Positions 14,996 to 23,635 of a stretch of DNA of 35,803 bases are shown one piece after another. The stretch comes from Nocardia flavorosea NBRC 108225 (GTDB lineage: Bacteria; Actinomycetota; Actinomycetes; Mycobacteriales; Mycobacteriaceae). The position numbers and the translations under genes are program-made. Position 1 is the stretch's first letter. The number at the start of each line of letters is the position of its first letter. Below the pieces are notes generated by a model, which was given only the letters and a program-made list of their open reading frames with translations, made no database searches and had not been told where the DNA came from. The DNA lies in contig NZ_BDCG01000031.1 of NCBI RefSeq assembly GCF_001613385.1, positions 1-35,803 of the forward strand, written 5' to 3'.

Positions 14996-15309
14996 GCCCG
15001 ACCCCGAACGTCGGTGATCAGATCCGCAAGCGGGCCGAGCAGATCGCCCAGCGGCAAGCCGGAACATCAGCAAAAGCGCCGGCCAAACCAGGGCACCGAA
15101 AACCTGCCACTCGCACCAAGCCGGTGCGCTGCACGGTCGACCTGCCGCCCGTGCTGTTCCGACAACTGAGCGACTGGCAGTCTCAGGCCGCCGAGCAACT
15201 CGGCGAAAGCCGGATCACCAAGCAGCAGATTCTGGTCGCGCTCGTCCACGAACTGCTCGGCGACACGGATCTCGAGGAAGCCGTACTCGACCGGCTCAAC
15301 GCCGAATGA
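14992..15309 (+). CDS. ParB-like partner, probable ribbon-helix-helix DNA-binding protein
   Basis: This 105-residue protein has a basic, disordered N-terminus (KAPAKPGHRKPATRTKP). A C-terminal region follows (VRCTVDLPPVLFRQLSDWQS, ITKQQILVALVHELL) with the strand-helix-helix layout of RHH centromere-binding proteins. It is translationally coupled to parA. The probable binding sites are the TACTGA repeats on both sides of the operon. Confidence 0.75.
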   Translation: MSPTPNVGDQIRKRAEQIAQRQAGTSAKAPAKPGHRKPATRTKPVRCTVDLPPVLFRQLSDWQSQAAEQLGESRITKQQILVALVHELLGDTDLEEAVLDRLNAE

Positions 15310-15311
15310 GC

Positions 15312-15434
15312 TACTGATATACGGATCTACTGATTTCAGTAAGGGCGTTGAACTGGGGAAACGATCATCTTGATAGGTACGGATCGGTGACGAATGTCCG
15401 TGCATCATCTTGATACCGCACGATCATTTCGATA
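15312..15434. repeat. Candidate centromere (parS-like) repeat region
   Basis: TACTGA repeats include the palindrome TACTGATTTCAGTA (15328-15341). Three copies of a second repeat follow: ATCATCTTGATA at 15364-15375 and 15404-15415, and ATCATTTCGATA at 15423-15434. Both classes lie directly after the parA partner gene. The stretch 15435-15560 shows no gene. Confidence 0.6.
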
Positions 15435-15710
15435 CGAATGGACAATCTGGACTCGGCAGCACGGCCTCCTATTGCAGCCCACGTCGGCCCGCGCCCAGTA
15501 CATCGGAAGCAGATAGCGAATGTCCGGTTAACCTAGGGAAACAGGAAAAAATCCGGTAGAGCTACCTGGACGTAGGGTCCGCACCCTGGCTCTCTGGGAG
15601 CGCCTGGCCTCGCCGAGAGCGGGGGTCCAGGGGGCAGCGCCCCCGAGCGCAGCCTCCGGCTGCGGATATCAGGTAGTGGAGCATGGGGTTCCGGTCGTGG
15701 TGGGTGTGTC

Positions 15711-15846
15711 TCTCCGGTCGGCCTGGGGCTGCACGATCACACGGGCGCCGGCCGTCAAGGGTGGCGCAGCCATCGGCTTGCCGACGCCGCAGGCGCCCTT
15801 GATGGTCGGTGGTCGTGTGATAGCCCCGTCTTTGGCCGACCGGAGA
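15711..15846. repeat. Large imperfect palindrome (136 bp)
   Basis: The left arm from TCTCCGGTCGGCC (15711) pairs with the right arm ending GGCCGACCGGAGA (15846); inner segments GGGCT/AGCCCC, ATCACACG/CGTGTGAT and GTCAAGGG/CCCTTGAT also pair. It lies in a 1.3-kb region without genes. The inner 50 bp (15754-15803) is related to an inverted copy at 16484-16535. Open frames across it are by-products of the symmetry. Confidence 0.75.
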
Positions 15847-16113
15847 GGCGCGCCCGCCACGGCACCCGAGCGCAACGAACGCGAGAGCGGTAGCTCTCGG
15901 ACGAGTGCGCCCCGTCGCGCTCGCACCACCTCGGTACGTCACGGGCACTCGATCACGCTGCTGCTGCTCGACCAGGCCGATCTGTAGACCGCCGGATCCG
16001 ACCATGACGCCACCAGCTGGAAGCGACGCCACCGGCGGCGGATCGACTCCCAACCCAGCCACGTACCCAACGCACCGGTACCCACCCAACGCAACCCATG
16101 TCTTTTCTCTTTT

Positions 16114-16307
16114 CTCTTTTCTCTCTTCTTCTGTCTCCCCACCCCACCTGAACTGAATTGATTTTTGTATCTCTCACCCCCTCAGTCCCCTATCTCATGC
16201 GCACGAAGTGGGTATGAGATAGGGGACTGAGGGGGTGAGAGATACACCGGCGCGCAGCGACGGTCGATGCAGGTCAGGTGGGGTGGGGAGACAGAAGAAG
16301 AGAGAAA
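16114..16307. repeat. Nested perfect inverted repeats (36-bp and 31-bp arms)
   Basis: The outer arms at 16114-16149 and 16272-16307 are perfect 36-bp complements (starting CTTTTCTCTCTTCTTCTG). The inner arms at 16166-16196 and 16212-16242 are perfect 31-bp complements (starting TATCTCTCACCCCCTCAG) with a 15-base loop. Arms are strongly polypyrimidine/polypurine. The perfection implies active selection or gene conversion; a transfer origin, single-strand origin or protein-bound cruciform are all possible. Confidence 0.85.
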
Positions 16308-16322
16308 AGTTGTGACAACTTG

Positions 16323-16340
16323 TGACCGCGTTTCACGCGG
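16323..16340 (+). terminator. Hairpin with T-run
   Basis: CCGCG, loop TTTCA, CGCGG, followed by TTTT. It sits immediately after the nested palindrome and the dyad AAGTTGTGACAACTT. Confidence 0.45.
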
Positions 16341-16439
16341 TTTTGGCCTGGTTTTATCGCAGTTTTCGCACACCTTACCGCTGTTCAAGATCGGTTTTCG
16401 GCGCCCCGAGGGGGCGCCGTGCGCGGCCTTCGGCCGCGT

Positions 16440-16621
16440 GCTCCTGGTGAGGCGCCGGCATTGTGTTCACGCGCCCCTCCAGCGTCAAGGGCGCTGCGCG
16501 TCGCCTGGCGGCGATGGCCTGCGGCCACCCTTGACCCCGGAGCCTCTGCGCGCGAAGGGCACGGCTTTGCGGGCAGGCCGGGGGCCTGCCCGGGAAGGGG
16601 CGCCAACGCCCCACCAGGAGC
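16440..16621. repeat. Palindrome-rich segment with inverted copy of the 15754 element
   Basis: GCTCCTGGTG (16440-16449) pairs with CACCAGGAGC (16612-16621), and GTCAAGGG (16484) pairs with CCCTTGAC (16528-16535). In reverse complement 16484-16535 reads GTCAAGGGTGGC, CGCAGGCCATCG, then CAGCGCCCTTGAC, matching 15754-15803 closely. GGCAGGCC/GGCCTGCC near 16575 and two hairpins at 16392-16440 add further structure. Confidence 0.65.
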
Positions 16622-16700
16622 AAAAGACCCGTGTCCGCTGCGGTCCGGCGCGGCGAGACAATAGAATGTGTCCGGCCGGTTCATCCGGTTCTGGACATGC

Positions 16701-16737
16701 GAAGGCCCCTGCCGACTGGGACTCGGCAGGGGCCTTC
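16701..16737. terminator. Terminator of the transfer operon
   Basis: A perfect 15-bp stem (GAAGGCCCCTGCCGA, 16701-16715, with its complement at 16723-16737) with a 7-base loop lies 24 bp beyond the last gene of the leftward operon (stop at 16761). Confidence 0.75.
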
Positions 16738-16760
16738 TTACTGGTCAGAGACCGATTCGG

Positions 16761-17213
16761 TTATTCGTCATCCGCACCCAGGTAGGCGGCGACCTCGGCG
16801 AGACTGTCGTCGTTGGGCGGCTCGTAGGTCGCCCGATACAGCTTCGGCGGCGCGTAGTCGGCGCTGAAGGCCTGCCCGGTGCCGGTGTACTGCACCGAGA
16901 TCCGGGCGCCGTTGCGCAGATCGTCATCACCGGCGGCGAGGATGGCCTGCTTGATCGCCTTCTGCAGGTTGCCGCGCACGAACAGCTTCCGGGCCCCGTC
17001 GTCGTCCGGGTCGGTCTGCTGACCGGTCAGGATCACCACCTCCAGCTGCAGGACCTCCTGACCGCCCCGCATTTTCGGTTTACCGGTCTTCGGGTCCTTC
17101 TGGGCGGTGAGCTCCTGGGAGATGACCAGGCCGGTCACGGTGGCGCCGGGCTTGTCGTTCTTGCCGAACGCGCTCCGGATCACCTTCGGCTCATCGGACA
17201 TGATCCACGACAT
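16761..17213 (-). CDS. Last gene of transfer operon, conserved plasmid protein (possible OB-fold)
   Basis: The product is 150 residues. Alternating beta segments (ATVTGLVISQELTAQ, EVLQLEVVILTGQ, GARISVQYTGTGQAF) and a C-terminal acidic tail (SLAEVAAYLGADDE) recall OB-fold, SSB-like proteins of phages and plasmids, but this is only shape resemblance. The start MSWIMSDEPK at 17213 is preceded by AAGGAGTAACTGTT, a good ribosome binding site. It lies 37 bp after the DUF2637 gene and ends before a strong terminator. Confidence 0.6.
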   Translation of the reverse strand: MSWIMSDEPKVIRSAFGKNDKPGATVTGLVISQELTAQKDPKTGKPKMRGGQEVLQLEVVILTGQQTDPDDDGARKLFVRGNLQKAIKQAILAAGDDDLRNGARISVQYTGTGQAFSADYAPPKLYRATYEPPNDDSLAEVAAYLGADDE

Positions 17214-17250
17214 AACAGTTACTCCTTGGTTATTTGATGGGGTGGTGGGG

Positions 17251-18039
17251 TTATCCGGCGATGCGCCGGACATTTTCGGGAGCCTCGGGCAGCGCCAGCG
17301 GCTCGATGGTGGTGGCGTCGTGCTCGGCCTTGAGCCGGGCGACGATCTTGCCGACGGTGCCGTGATGCAGATCCACGATCACCGCGATTCGCCGGTACGA
17401 AAGGCCCGCGCAGTGCAGTTGCCAGATCTCGGTGTCGCGCCCGGCTGTCGCGTCGGCGGCGGCCTGTGTCGCCTCGATGTAGCCTGCCGTCGCCTCCGTG
17501 TCGCCCGTGTCGCGGCTGGTGTCGCCTGCTGTCGCCTCGGTGTCGCCTGCTGTCGCCGGGCCCGTTTCCGGGCGGGGGACCTCCAGCAGGCCGGTCAGCC
17601 CGTGGGTTGCGGCCAACCCGAACAGCGGGGCGGCTCCGGCCACGGTCGCTGCAATCGTTGCGGGCAGGACCCGGCCGGTCGATTCCGCAGCATGTAGCGC
17701 GTTTCCGGCGACCGAGATCAGCTCTGCAGCCAGCAGTTCGCCCCAGAAGAACCAGCGAGTAGCTTTCGGGATGTCGACCCCGAATCGCTCCCGTCGCTTG
17801 AGCGACACCAGGGCGACAATGGACTGCACGATCGCGCCGTCGACGAACACCGGCCCGATCCAGGCGAGGCTGTCGGTGATGCCGGCCATCTTCGACAGAT
17901 CGCTCAGCGCCGCGAACGACCAGACGAACGCACCGGCGCCGATGACCACCGTCATGGCCAAGGCGACGATTTCGGCGAAGTCGAACCGGCCTGTCGCCTT
18001 GGGCGACGCGTCGGCGACAACAGGCGACGTAATGCTCAT
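17251..18039 (-). CDS. DUF2637-like membrane protein with C-terminal HTH
   Basis: This 262-residue protein has an N-terminal DUF2637-type region with four hydrophobic segments (IVALAMTVVIGAGAFVWSFA, LAWIGPVFVDGAIVQSIVAL, WFFWGELLAAELISV, IAATVAGAAPLFGLAA). A low-complexity linker follows with repeats of ATAGDTEA/SRDTGDTEA (DNA repeats at 17455-17570), then a C-terminal helix-turn-helix (IWQLHCAGLSYRRIAVIV, DLHHGTVGKIVARL). DUF2637 proteins are typical of actinobacterial conjugative plasmids (Spd-like). It overlaps the stop of the preceding gene (ATGA). Confidence 0.75.
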   Translation of the reverse strand: MSITSPVVADASPKATGRFDFAEIVALAMTVVIGAGAFVWSFAALSDLSKMAGITDSLAWIGPVFVDGAIVQSIVALVSLKRRERFGVDIPKATRWFFWGELLAAELISVAGNALHAAESTGRVLPATIAATVAGAAPLFGLAATHGLTGLLEVPRPETGPATAGDTEATAGDTSRDTGDTEATAGYIEATQAAADATAGRDTEIWQLHCAGLSYRRIAVIVDLHHGTVGKIVARLKAEHDATTIEPLALPEAPENVRRIAG

Positions 18040-18392
18040 CGTTCCATCCCTTCTCGGTCACGGTTGCCGACCAAACCCGCGAAGGCGTGGCCGTAGATCG
18101 GTTGGGGAACCATCCGTTCCCGACCGGCATCCAGGGCATGCTCGGAGGCGATATCGAGTGCATCGTCGAGATCGCGGGCAAGCTCCTGGTTACGGTCTTC
18201 CAGCTCTGCCGCGCGGTGCTCGGCGGCGTCACGCTCGCCGGTGACCTGCTCCAGTTGCTCTTCCAACTCCGCCGCGCGGTGGTTGGCGGCGATCAGCCGG
18301 GCCTCCAGTTCGGCCCAGGACTCGGGACCGTAGGGCCGCAGTGGGGTGAATCCGTCAGCCTGGGACTGCTGACGGATCTCCACGGCGGTCAC
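18036..18392 (-). CDS. Coiled-coil protein with C-terminal GHAFAGLV tag
   Basis: This 118-residue protein starts at GTG overlapping the preceding stop. About residues 28-90 are a long coiled coil (AELEARLIAANHRAAELEEQ, then TGERDAAEHRAAELEDR). The last 21 residues are the shared tag, here PIYGHAFAGLVG then NRDREGMER. It is one of five tagged proteins in the operon. Function unknown; the coiled coil suggests a structural or partner-binding role in transfer. Confidence 0.65.
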   Translation of the reverse strand: MTAVEIRQQSQADGFTPLRPYGPESWAELEARLIAANHRAAELEEQLEQVTGERDAAEHRAAELEDRNQELARDLDDALDIASEHALDAGRERMVPQPIYGHAFAGLVGNRDREGMER

Positions 18393-19432
18393 CGCTCCAG
18401 ACCTTCCTGCTCACGGCCACCGACCAGACCCGCAAACGCGTGACCCGGAATCGGGCGCCGGCCGCGCTGGCGCAGCTCTGTGGTCCGGGTCGCGGCGAAC
18501 GCAGTGGACGCCACCTGCGGTGGTGTGCGGCTCGCATCGTGCGAGAAGTACGACCGGGCGATACCTTTCAGCTCCTGGATCTGGTCCGTGCTGCGACCGA
18601 ACATCCTGGCGCGGGCGTCGTCGTTCTCCGGCAGGCGCTGCTCAATCCTCTCGACGGCGTAGTCGTATTCACTGTCGCTGTAGGAGGCCTCCGCGAGAGT
18701 GCTCATATCGCGCCACGCCAAGCCCAAGGCGTCGTCACGAAACGCCCACGGCTCGGCGATGTCGTGCATCTGTTCAGTGAGCTGCAGATACTCGCTGTCG
18801 GTGTAGGTCCGGCCCCGCTGCTCGCCCAGCTGATACACCTGGGCGAAGTCCGCCCGCATCAGGCTCTCGTTCCACGATTCCGCCGAATCGACATAGTGGT
18901 TCAGGCTGGCCGGATCCGCCGCACTGGTCGGGCGCGCCTGCAACGACTCGACGCTGTACGGGTCCCGCGCCTGCGGCCAGTCCCCGTGGCCGGCCATCTC
19001 ACGGGCCTGCCGCAGAGACCGCCACTCCGCCGGGCTCATCCCCATCGCGACGCCATGAACTCGGTCGATGATCACCTGCTCATACAGACGCTCCATCGAA
19101 CCCGGCTCACGCCGCCAGTCCTCGCGAACATCAGACAGATACGCCCAATCCGCCTGCGCGGTCGCCGACTCGTGGTTCGCCCACTTGCGGTGGATCTCCT
19201 CGGCAGGCTCCGCAATTTTTACGTATTCGCGCAGGTCACCGGCATGACGGGCTTCTTCCAGCAACTGTTCAGCTCGCACGGCATCAGCCCGCATCTGCTG
19301 CTCGTTCGCGCTGGTCACACCCCGTCGGGCGTAGTAACCCGGCTGAGTCGGATCAGTGGCCTGCTCGTTCGTCTCGGTCATCTGCGTTGTTCCTTCCTGA
19401 TCGGTTCGATTGATGCTGTTCGGGCCGGTCAC
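18389..19432 (-). CDS. Hypothetical transfer-operon protein with C-terminal GHAFAGLV tag
   Basis: This is a 347-residue acidic helical protein. An N-terminal disordered stretch is followed by helices (ANEQQMRADAVRAEQLLEEA, LREYVKIAEPAEEIHRKW, SPAEWRSLRQAREMAG). The C-terminal tag is PIPGHAFAGLVGG then REQEGLER. Start is GTG 19432 overlapping the upstream stop, or ATG 19381, which has AGGAAGG before it. No enzymatic motif is seen. Confidence 0.65.
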   Translation of the reverse strand: MTGPNSINRTDQEGTTQMTETNEQATDPTQPGYYARRGVTSANEQQMRADAVRAEQLLEEARHAGDLREYVKIAEPAEEIHRKWANHESATAQADWAYLSDVREDWRREPGSMERLYEQVIIDRVHGVAMGMSPAEWRSLRQAREMAGHGDWPQARDPYSVESLQARPTSAADPASLNHYVDSAESWNESLMRADFAQVYQLGEQRGRTYTDSEYLQLTEQMHDIAEPWAFRDDALGLAWRDMSTLAEASYSDSEYDYAVERIEQRLPENDDARARMFGRSTDQIQELKGIARSYFSHDASRTPPQVASTAFAATRTTELRQRGRRPIPGHAFAGLVGGREQEGLER

Positions 19433-20895
19433 CGCTCCATCCCTTCCCGCTCGCGGTCGCGGCCGTTGACCAGGCCCGAGAACGCGTGACCCGGAATCGG
19501 TTCCCGCTTCTTCTCGCCTGCTCCGGTTTTGACCTCGGTGCCATCCCGACCACCTGCTGTGAAGACCCGGGACTGGCGTTTCTGTTCGGCCTGCTGCCGC
19601 TGCTGGCTGCCCAACCGCTCCGCCGCCGGCGTCCGCTCGACGACCTTCTGCACCGCCTCATCCCGTTCGGTCTTGAACCGGTCACGCTCGGCGCCCAGCC
19701 GATCGCGTTCGGCAGTCAGTGCGGTCAGCTGCTGGGTCAACGTGGCGTTCTGGTTCGCCAAATCGGCGTTGTGTTCGATCGAGAGGAGATGCCGCTGCTT
19801 CAGCGACTCCAGCTCGTCAGCGGCGCGCCCCTGCACCCGCTGTGCCGCCTGCTCGGGCCGGGCCCATTCGGTAGTGCGGGCGGTGACGTGCTCGATTCCG
19901 CTGTCGGCGAGCCGGATCGGGGCCTGGTTGCCGCGTTCGCGGACCGTGGCCTTGAGCTGCACACCTGGCAGCCAGTTCCCCGTGCGGGTGTTGTGGGCCG
20001 CCCACTGAGCCGCTTCGGCCTCGGTCGGGCTATACGTGCGCCACGTGGTGCTACTGCCGTTGCGCAGCTCAGAGACCTCGCTGATGAACTTCGAGTTCCG
20101 CTCCGCGTTCTGCATCTCCCACTGGACCCGCTGCAGGGTCAACCCGCTGCCGACCGCGGAATCCTCCGCCGCCCGCAGCTGATCTGGCTGGTTCTCCAGC
20201 GTGGCGTGCCGGAGCTTCTGAATCGCGTCTTTCTGCGCGAGGTCCAGTTCCCCGGTCGGCCGCGGAATCTCCTGCCCGACACGCTGCGGCTGAACTTCCG
20301 ATCCCCGGACGGGTTCCTGCCGCTGTGTGGCGACACCGAGATCGCGCTGCCCGGTTTCGCGTTCGAACCGGCGCCGGGAGATCCATTCGGTTTCGCGAGC
20401 CAGCACCGCCCGATACCGCAGAGCATCCAACCCGCGGACCTTCGGTGCGCGGGCCAGCATCTCCGGGGTGCGTGCCTTCGAATACGGCCACATCCGTGCC
20501 GATTCCAGGCAATCCAGCGCGATCCCGCGCTCCACCTCGGTCAACCGCGAGTTCCCGACAATCCGCTCCCGCAGATCGTCGATATGGCGGGCCGCGGCCT
20601 CGTCGTCGCGGCGGCGCTGCTCGATGGTGGTGCGCGGGTCGTTGGCGCGTTCGTAGCGGGCCTGGGCCGAAACCTGGTAGCGGTGGATCATCTGCGAGGT
20701 CCACGTCTTGTGGTGCACCCGCTCGGCCTGCTCGCTGCGACGCTGCTTGCGCATCTCCAAGCTGATCTCGCGGCGCACCTTGCGCTTCTCCCACCACCCA
20801 TTGGCCTGGGCGTGCTGGCGCATCAACTGCGCCATGCCGTGCCCGAACCGGCGGGCCTCGTCCATAATCTCGTCCTCAACAGGGCGTTCAGACAT
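19429..20895 (-). CDS. Large coiled-coil transfer protein with C-terminal GHAFSGLV tag
   Basis: The product is 488 residues. The N-terminal part is very basic (WWEKRKVRREISLEMRKQRR), the middle helical, and about residues 365-425 form a coiled coil (LSIEHNADLANQNATLTQQL, ERDRLGAERDRFKTERDEAV). The tail is the tag PIPGHAFSGLVNG then RDREREGMER, two residues longer than in its neighbours. AAGGAGTACTG precedes the ATG. Basic N-terminus and coiled coil suggest a DNA-associated scaffold; no relaxase motif is visible. Confidence 0.65.
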   Translation of the reverse strand: MSERPVEDEIMDEARRFGHGMAQLMRQHAQANGWWEKRKVRREISLEMRKQRRSEQAERVHHKTWTSQMIHRYQVSAQARYERANDPRTTIEQRRRDDEAAARHIDDLRERIVGNSRLTEVERGIALDCLESARMWPYSKARTPEMLARAPKVRGLDALRYRAVLARETEWISRRRFERETGQRDLGVATQRQEPVRGSEVQPQRVGQEIPRPTGELDLAQKDAIQKLRHATLENQPDQLRAAEDSAVGSGLTLQRVQWEMQNAERNSKFISEVSELRNGSSTTWRTYSPTEAEAAQWAAHNTRTGNWLPGVQLKATVRERGNQAPIRLADSGIEHVTARTTEWARPEQAAQRVQGRAADELESLKQRHLLSIEHNADLANQNATLTQQLTALTAERDRLGAERDRFKTERDEAVQKVVERTPAAERLGSQQRQQAEQKRQSRVFTAGGRDGTEVKTGAGEKKREPIPGHAFSGLVNGRDREREGMER

Positions 20896-21003
20896 TTTCA
20901 GTACTCCTTGTGAGCTGGTTTTTATCGGTGAATTTGTGGTTCATTTCCGGTGTGATCGCGGTCGTCTCGGCCTCCTCCCGTCATGGGTTACTGAGTTACG
21001 GAG

Positions 21004-21495
21004 TTACTGAGATTTGGTGCGCCGGTCCTCGTAGGCGGCGCGGCGTTCGGCCAGGTCGCGGACCCATTCCCGGATCCGGTCCAGGGCGTCGGTGGTGGTG
21101 TAGATGACCATCAGCAGGGCCTGGATCGGGCCGGGCCGTCCGGCGCAGTGCCAGAACGCGAACCCGACCAGGCCCGCGCCGTAGATCGCGAGCGGGCCGG
21201 TCAGCGGGAACACCATCGCGGCCCCGGCGAATGCGGCGGTGGCGGCGGCCGGCGCCCACAACCGCACGGTGTCGCCGACTTTGGCGGCCTTGTGCACGGC
21301 CGGGGTGATCGCCCGACCGACGTGGCCGCCGTCGGGCACGACCGGCACCAGCTGGGCGGCGAGTTTGGCGGCGGTGCTGCCCTCCAGATCGGCCTGCAGG
21401 GCAGCCAGCACGTTGTCCTCGTGCTCACGCCGGGCGCTGGTGCTCGGAATTTCCTCGCCGTGGTCTTCGGGATTGATGGGGTTGGGCATAGCCAT
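21004..21495 (-). CDS. Membrane protein of the transfer operon
   Basis: This 163-residue protein has a cytoplasmic N-terminal half, two adjacent hydrophobic segments (LWAPAAATAAFAGAAMVFPL, PLAIYGAGLVGFAFWHC), a third weaker one (GPIQALLMVIYTTTDAL) and a basic tail. It follows the VirD4-like ATPase gene by 19 bp with AAGGAG before the start. It is a probable partner of the ATPase at the membrane. The 108 bp between it and 20895 hold only the next ribosome binding site and short TTACTGAG repeats. Confidence 0.6.
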   Translation of the reverse strand: MAMPNPINPEDHGEEIPSTSARREHEDNVLAALQADLEGSTAAKLAAQLVPVVPDGGHVGRAITPAVHKAAKVGDTVRLWAPAAATAAFAGAAMVFPLTGPLAIYGAGLVGFAFWHCAGRPGPIQALLMVIYTTTDALDRIREWVRDLAERRAAYEDRRTKSQ

Positions 21496-21514
21496 AACGG
21501 GTTCTCCTTGCTGG

Positions 21515-23635
21515 TCACGCCATGCGGCGCTTGGTCAGATCGATGACCGGCGCGACGGGGGCGGTATCGGTGTCGGTGGTGGGGGTGGTGACGCGGCCCA
21601 GACCGGGCAGCGGGCGCAGGCTGGCGAGCTGGCGCTCATCCAGCGGCGAGACACGGCCGAACCGTGCGATGCCGTCGGAGACGTGCACGATGTCGCCCTT
21701 GCCCATCGAGCGCAGCTTGTTCGGGTCCACCAAAAACTTGTCGTGGGACTGGATATTGCCCTCGTCACCTGCGGTGGAGCCGCCGATCAACTTCCGCGAC
21801 AGGTCGAATCCTTTGCGGGTGCCGTAGGTTTCGGCGAGCTTTTCCCCGCGCTGCTGACCACCGAGCAGCGAACCACCGGAGGCGGCGGTGACCAGGGCTT
21901 CGCGGGCGTCGTCGTCGTGGCCGAGACCGTTCCAGGACTGCGCGAACCACCACGTGGAGATGCCGGCCTTGCGCAGCCGCTCCACCCACGCCTTCGCCCG
22001 GGTCTTGCCATCGCTGACGGCGGAGAACTCGTCGACGGCGAGGATGGCCTGCCGCCCGTGCTGCCGGTCGGCGAGCTGCTCCAACATGCAGCCGAGTGCG
22101 GCGAACTGGGCGCGGGCCCGGTCCGGGCTCTTGATGCCCTCCAGCACGATGTAGAGGACATCGAAGTCGGTGAACGACTTCTCACCGTCGAACGAATCGC
22201 CCAGCGAGCGGTACAGGTTGCCGAATTCCGCGCGAGCGGAATCCATCACCGGCTGCTTGCCCGCCTTCGTCGAGGCGATCTCAGCGTCCACGCCCGGCAC
22301 ACCCGACCACGGCACGGCGTCGTCGAAGACCCCGCCCCACAGTCGCGCCAGGACATGCACGTCGAACCGGGCCAGGAACTCGAACCACGACCGGGGCGGG
22401 TTCTCACCGACCGGTTTGCCGTCGACGACCTTCTCCGGGGCATCCACGATCAGGTGGATCAGGGTTTCGCGGATCTCGTGGAAATATTTTTCGGTGTCGC
22501 TGGTCGGCACGCTGCCGCCGGACACCATCGACGACAGGATCGAGCGCAGGTCATCGACGTTCGGGGTCGACCACAAGTCCAGGCCGGTGCGGTCGGGGAA
22601 CAGCCCGATCCGCTCCTCCGGCACCCCGAGAGCCTTGAACCACGGCAACAGTTTGCCCGCGGCTTTACGCGAGTCCGGGCCGCCGTTGCAGTCGATCACC
22701 AGCACCAGCGGGCGACCCGGCCGCGAGGTGCGCCACCACTGCTGATGCCGCTGCCAACCGGTGACAAACCAGCTGATCAGCGCCCGGTTCATCAGCGTCG
22801 ACTTGCCCTTACCGCTGCTCGCGACGCTGGTGCCGTGCTCGTTGAACTTGATCCACGGCACGATCAACCGGGTCTCATTGCGGCCCATCAACGCCCGCGC
22901 CCGCGACTTGGCCGGCGCCTGCGTGTGCTCGACGGCCAGGCGGCCGATCACCGGGTGCGGGTTCAATCCACCCGTGCTGAACGGGAGCCGATACCGGCTC
23001 AATCGGGCCGCGGCGCGCTGCTCACGCTGGGCCTGCCGGTGCAGTGCCCGTTCGGTCGCCGCGGGGGAGCGGAAACCGTTCGTGGCGGCCTTGACCCGGT
23101 GGTTGGTCACCGCGACGGTGGCGGCCAGCCAGGACGCCGGGACCAGCAGCGTCGCCATCAACAGCAGCCCGTGCACCGGATTGCCGGACAACAGTTCGGT
23201 CGCGCCCTCGTGGAACTGGATCAATGGTGCGGTGGCGTCCAGATCGTGGAACACGATCGCCCCACCGGGCAGCGCGATCAGGGCGCCGAGGGTCCAGTTC
23301 CGCATCTTGGCCGGGGTCCAGGCCAGCAGTGTCGAGGGCACCAGCAGCAACAGGGTCAGCAGCAGCACGAACACCAGGCCCGCGCCGGTGACGACCGTGC
23401 CGTCGACCACGCCGTCCCACGTCCAGTCCGGCATGTTCAGCCAGGAGAACCACTCGCCGTCCGGGTCGATACCGGGCATGCTCGGTGCGAATTCCGGCAT
23501 CGGGTCGCCCTGCGGCTGGGACTCCGCAGGGTTGACCGGCACGGTCGGCATCGAGGTCACGAACGGCCCGCAGTCCTGCGGGGTGATGATCGACTGGCAG
23601 CCCGGATCCTGGGCGAGATATTTTTCGGTGCTCAT
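21515..23635 (-). CDS. VirD4/TraG/FtsK-like DNA-transfer ATPase (coupling protein)
   Basis: A 706-residue membrane-anchored ATPase. N-terminal hydrophobic segments lie at about residues 80-105 and 153-177. The motor domain has Walker A SSGKGKST (273-280), VLVIDCNGGPD (311-321) and Walker B ILAVDE (531-536), with WWFAQSWNGLG as the sensor region. It should pump plasmid DNA to the recipient, as T4SS coupling proteins or actinobacterial TraB do; which mechanism applies cannot be decided from sequence. It starts 4 bp inside the upstream replication-relaxation gene and is the only large translocase on the plasmid. Confidence 0.85.
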   Translation of the reverse strand: MSTEKYLAQDPGCQSIITPQDCGPFVTSMPTVPVNPAESQPQGDPMPEFAPSMPGIDPDGEWFSWLNMPDWTWDGVVDGTVVTGAGLVFVLLLTLLLLVPSTLLAWTPAKMRNWTLGALIALPGGAIVFHDLDATAPLIQFHEGATELLSGNPVHGLLLMATLLVPASWLAATVAVTNHRVKAATNGFRSPAATERALHRQAQREQRAAARLSRYRLPFSTGGLNPHPVIGRLAVEHTQAPAKSRARALMGRNETRLIVPWIKFNEHGTSVASSGKGKSTLMNRALISWFVTGWQRHQQWWRTSRPGRPLVLVIDCNGGPDSRKAAGKLLPWFKALGVPEERIGLFPDRTGLDLWSTPNVDDLRSILSSMVSGGSVPTSDTEKYFHEIRETLIHLIVDAPEKVVDGKPVGENPPRSWFEFLARFDVHVLARLWGGVFDDAVPWSGVPGVDAEIASTKAGKQPVMDSARAEFGNLYRSLGDSFDGEKSFTDFDVLYIVLEGIKSPDRARAQFAALGCMLEQLADRQHGRQAILAVDEFSAVSDGKTRAKAWVERLRKAGISTWWFAQSWNGLGHDDDAREALVTAASGGSLLGGQQRGEKLAETYGTRKGFDLSRKLIGGSTAGDEGNIQSHDKFLVDPNKLRSMGKGDIVHVSDGIARFGRVSPLDERQLASLRPLPGLGRVTTPTTDTDTAPVAPVIDLTKRRMA

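Noticed and set aside
15562..16089. Open frames through the palindromic region
   Set aside because: They cross the inverted repeats and read similarly on both strands because of symmetry; no start signal or protein-like composition.
16669..16697. TGTCC...GGACA pair resembling a third resolvase site
   Set aside because: Spacing is 29 bp, the interior is GC-rich without the central AT core, and no accessory half-sites are nearby; chance occurrence is likely.
19486..20913. Long rightward open frame opposite the coiled-coil tagged gene
   Set aside because: Antisense artefact; the leftward frame has ribosome binding site, coupling and the conserved C-terminal tag.
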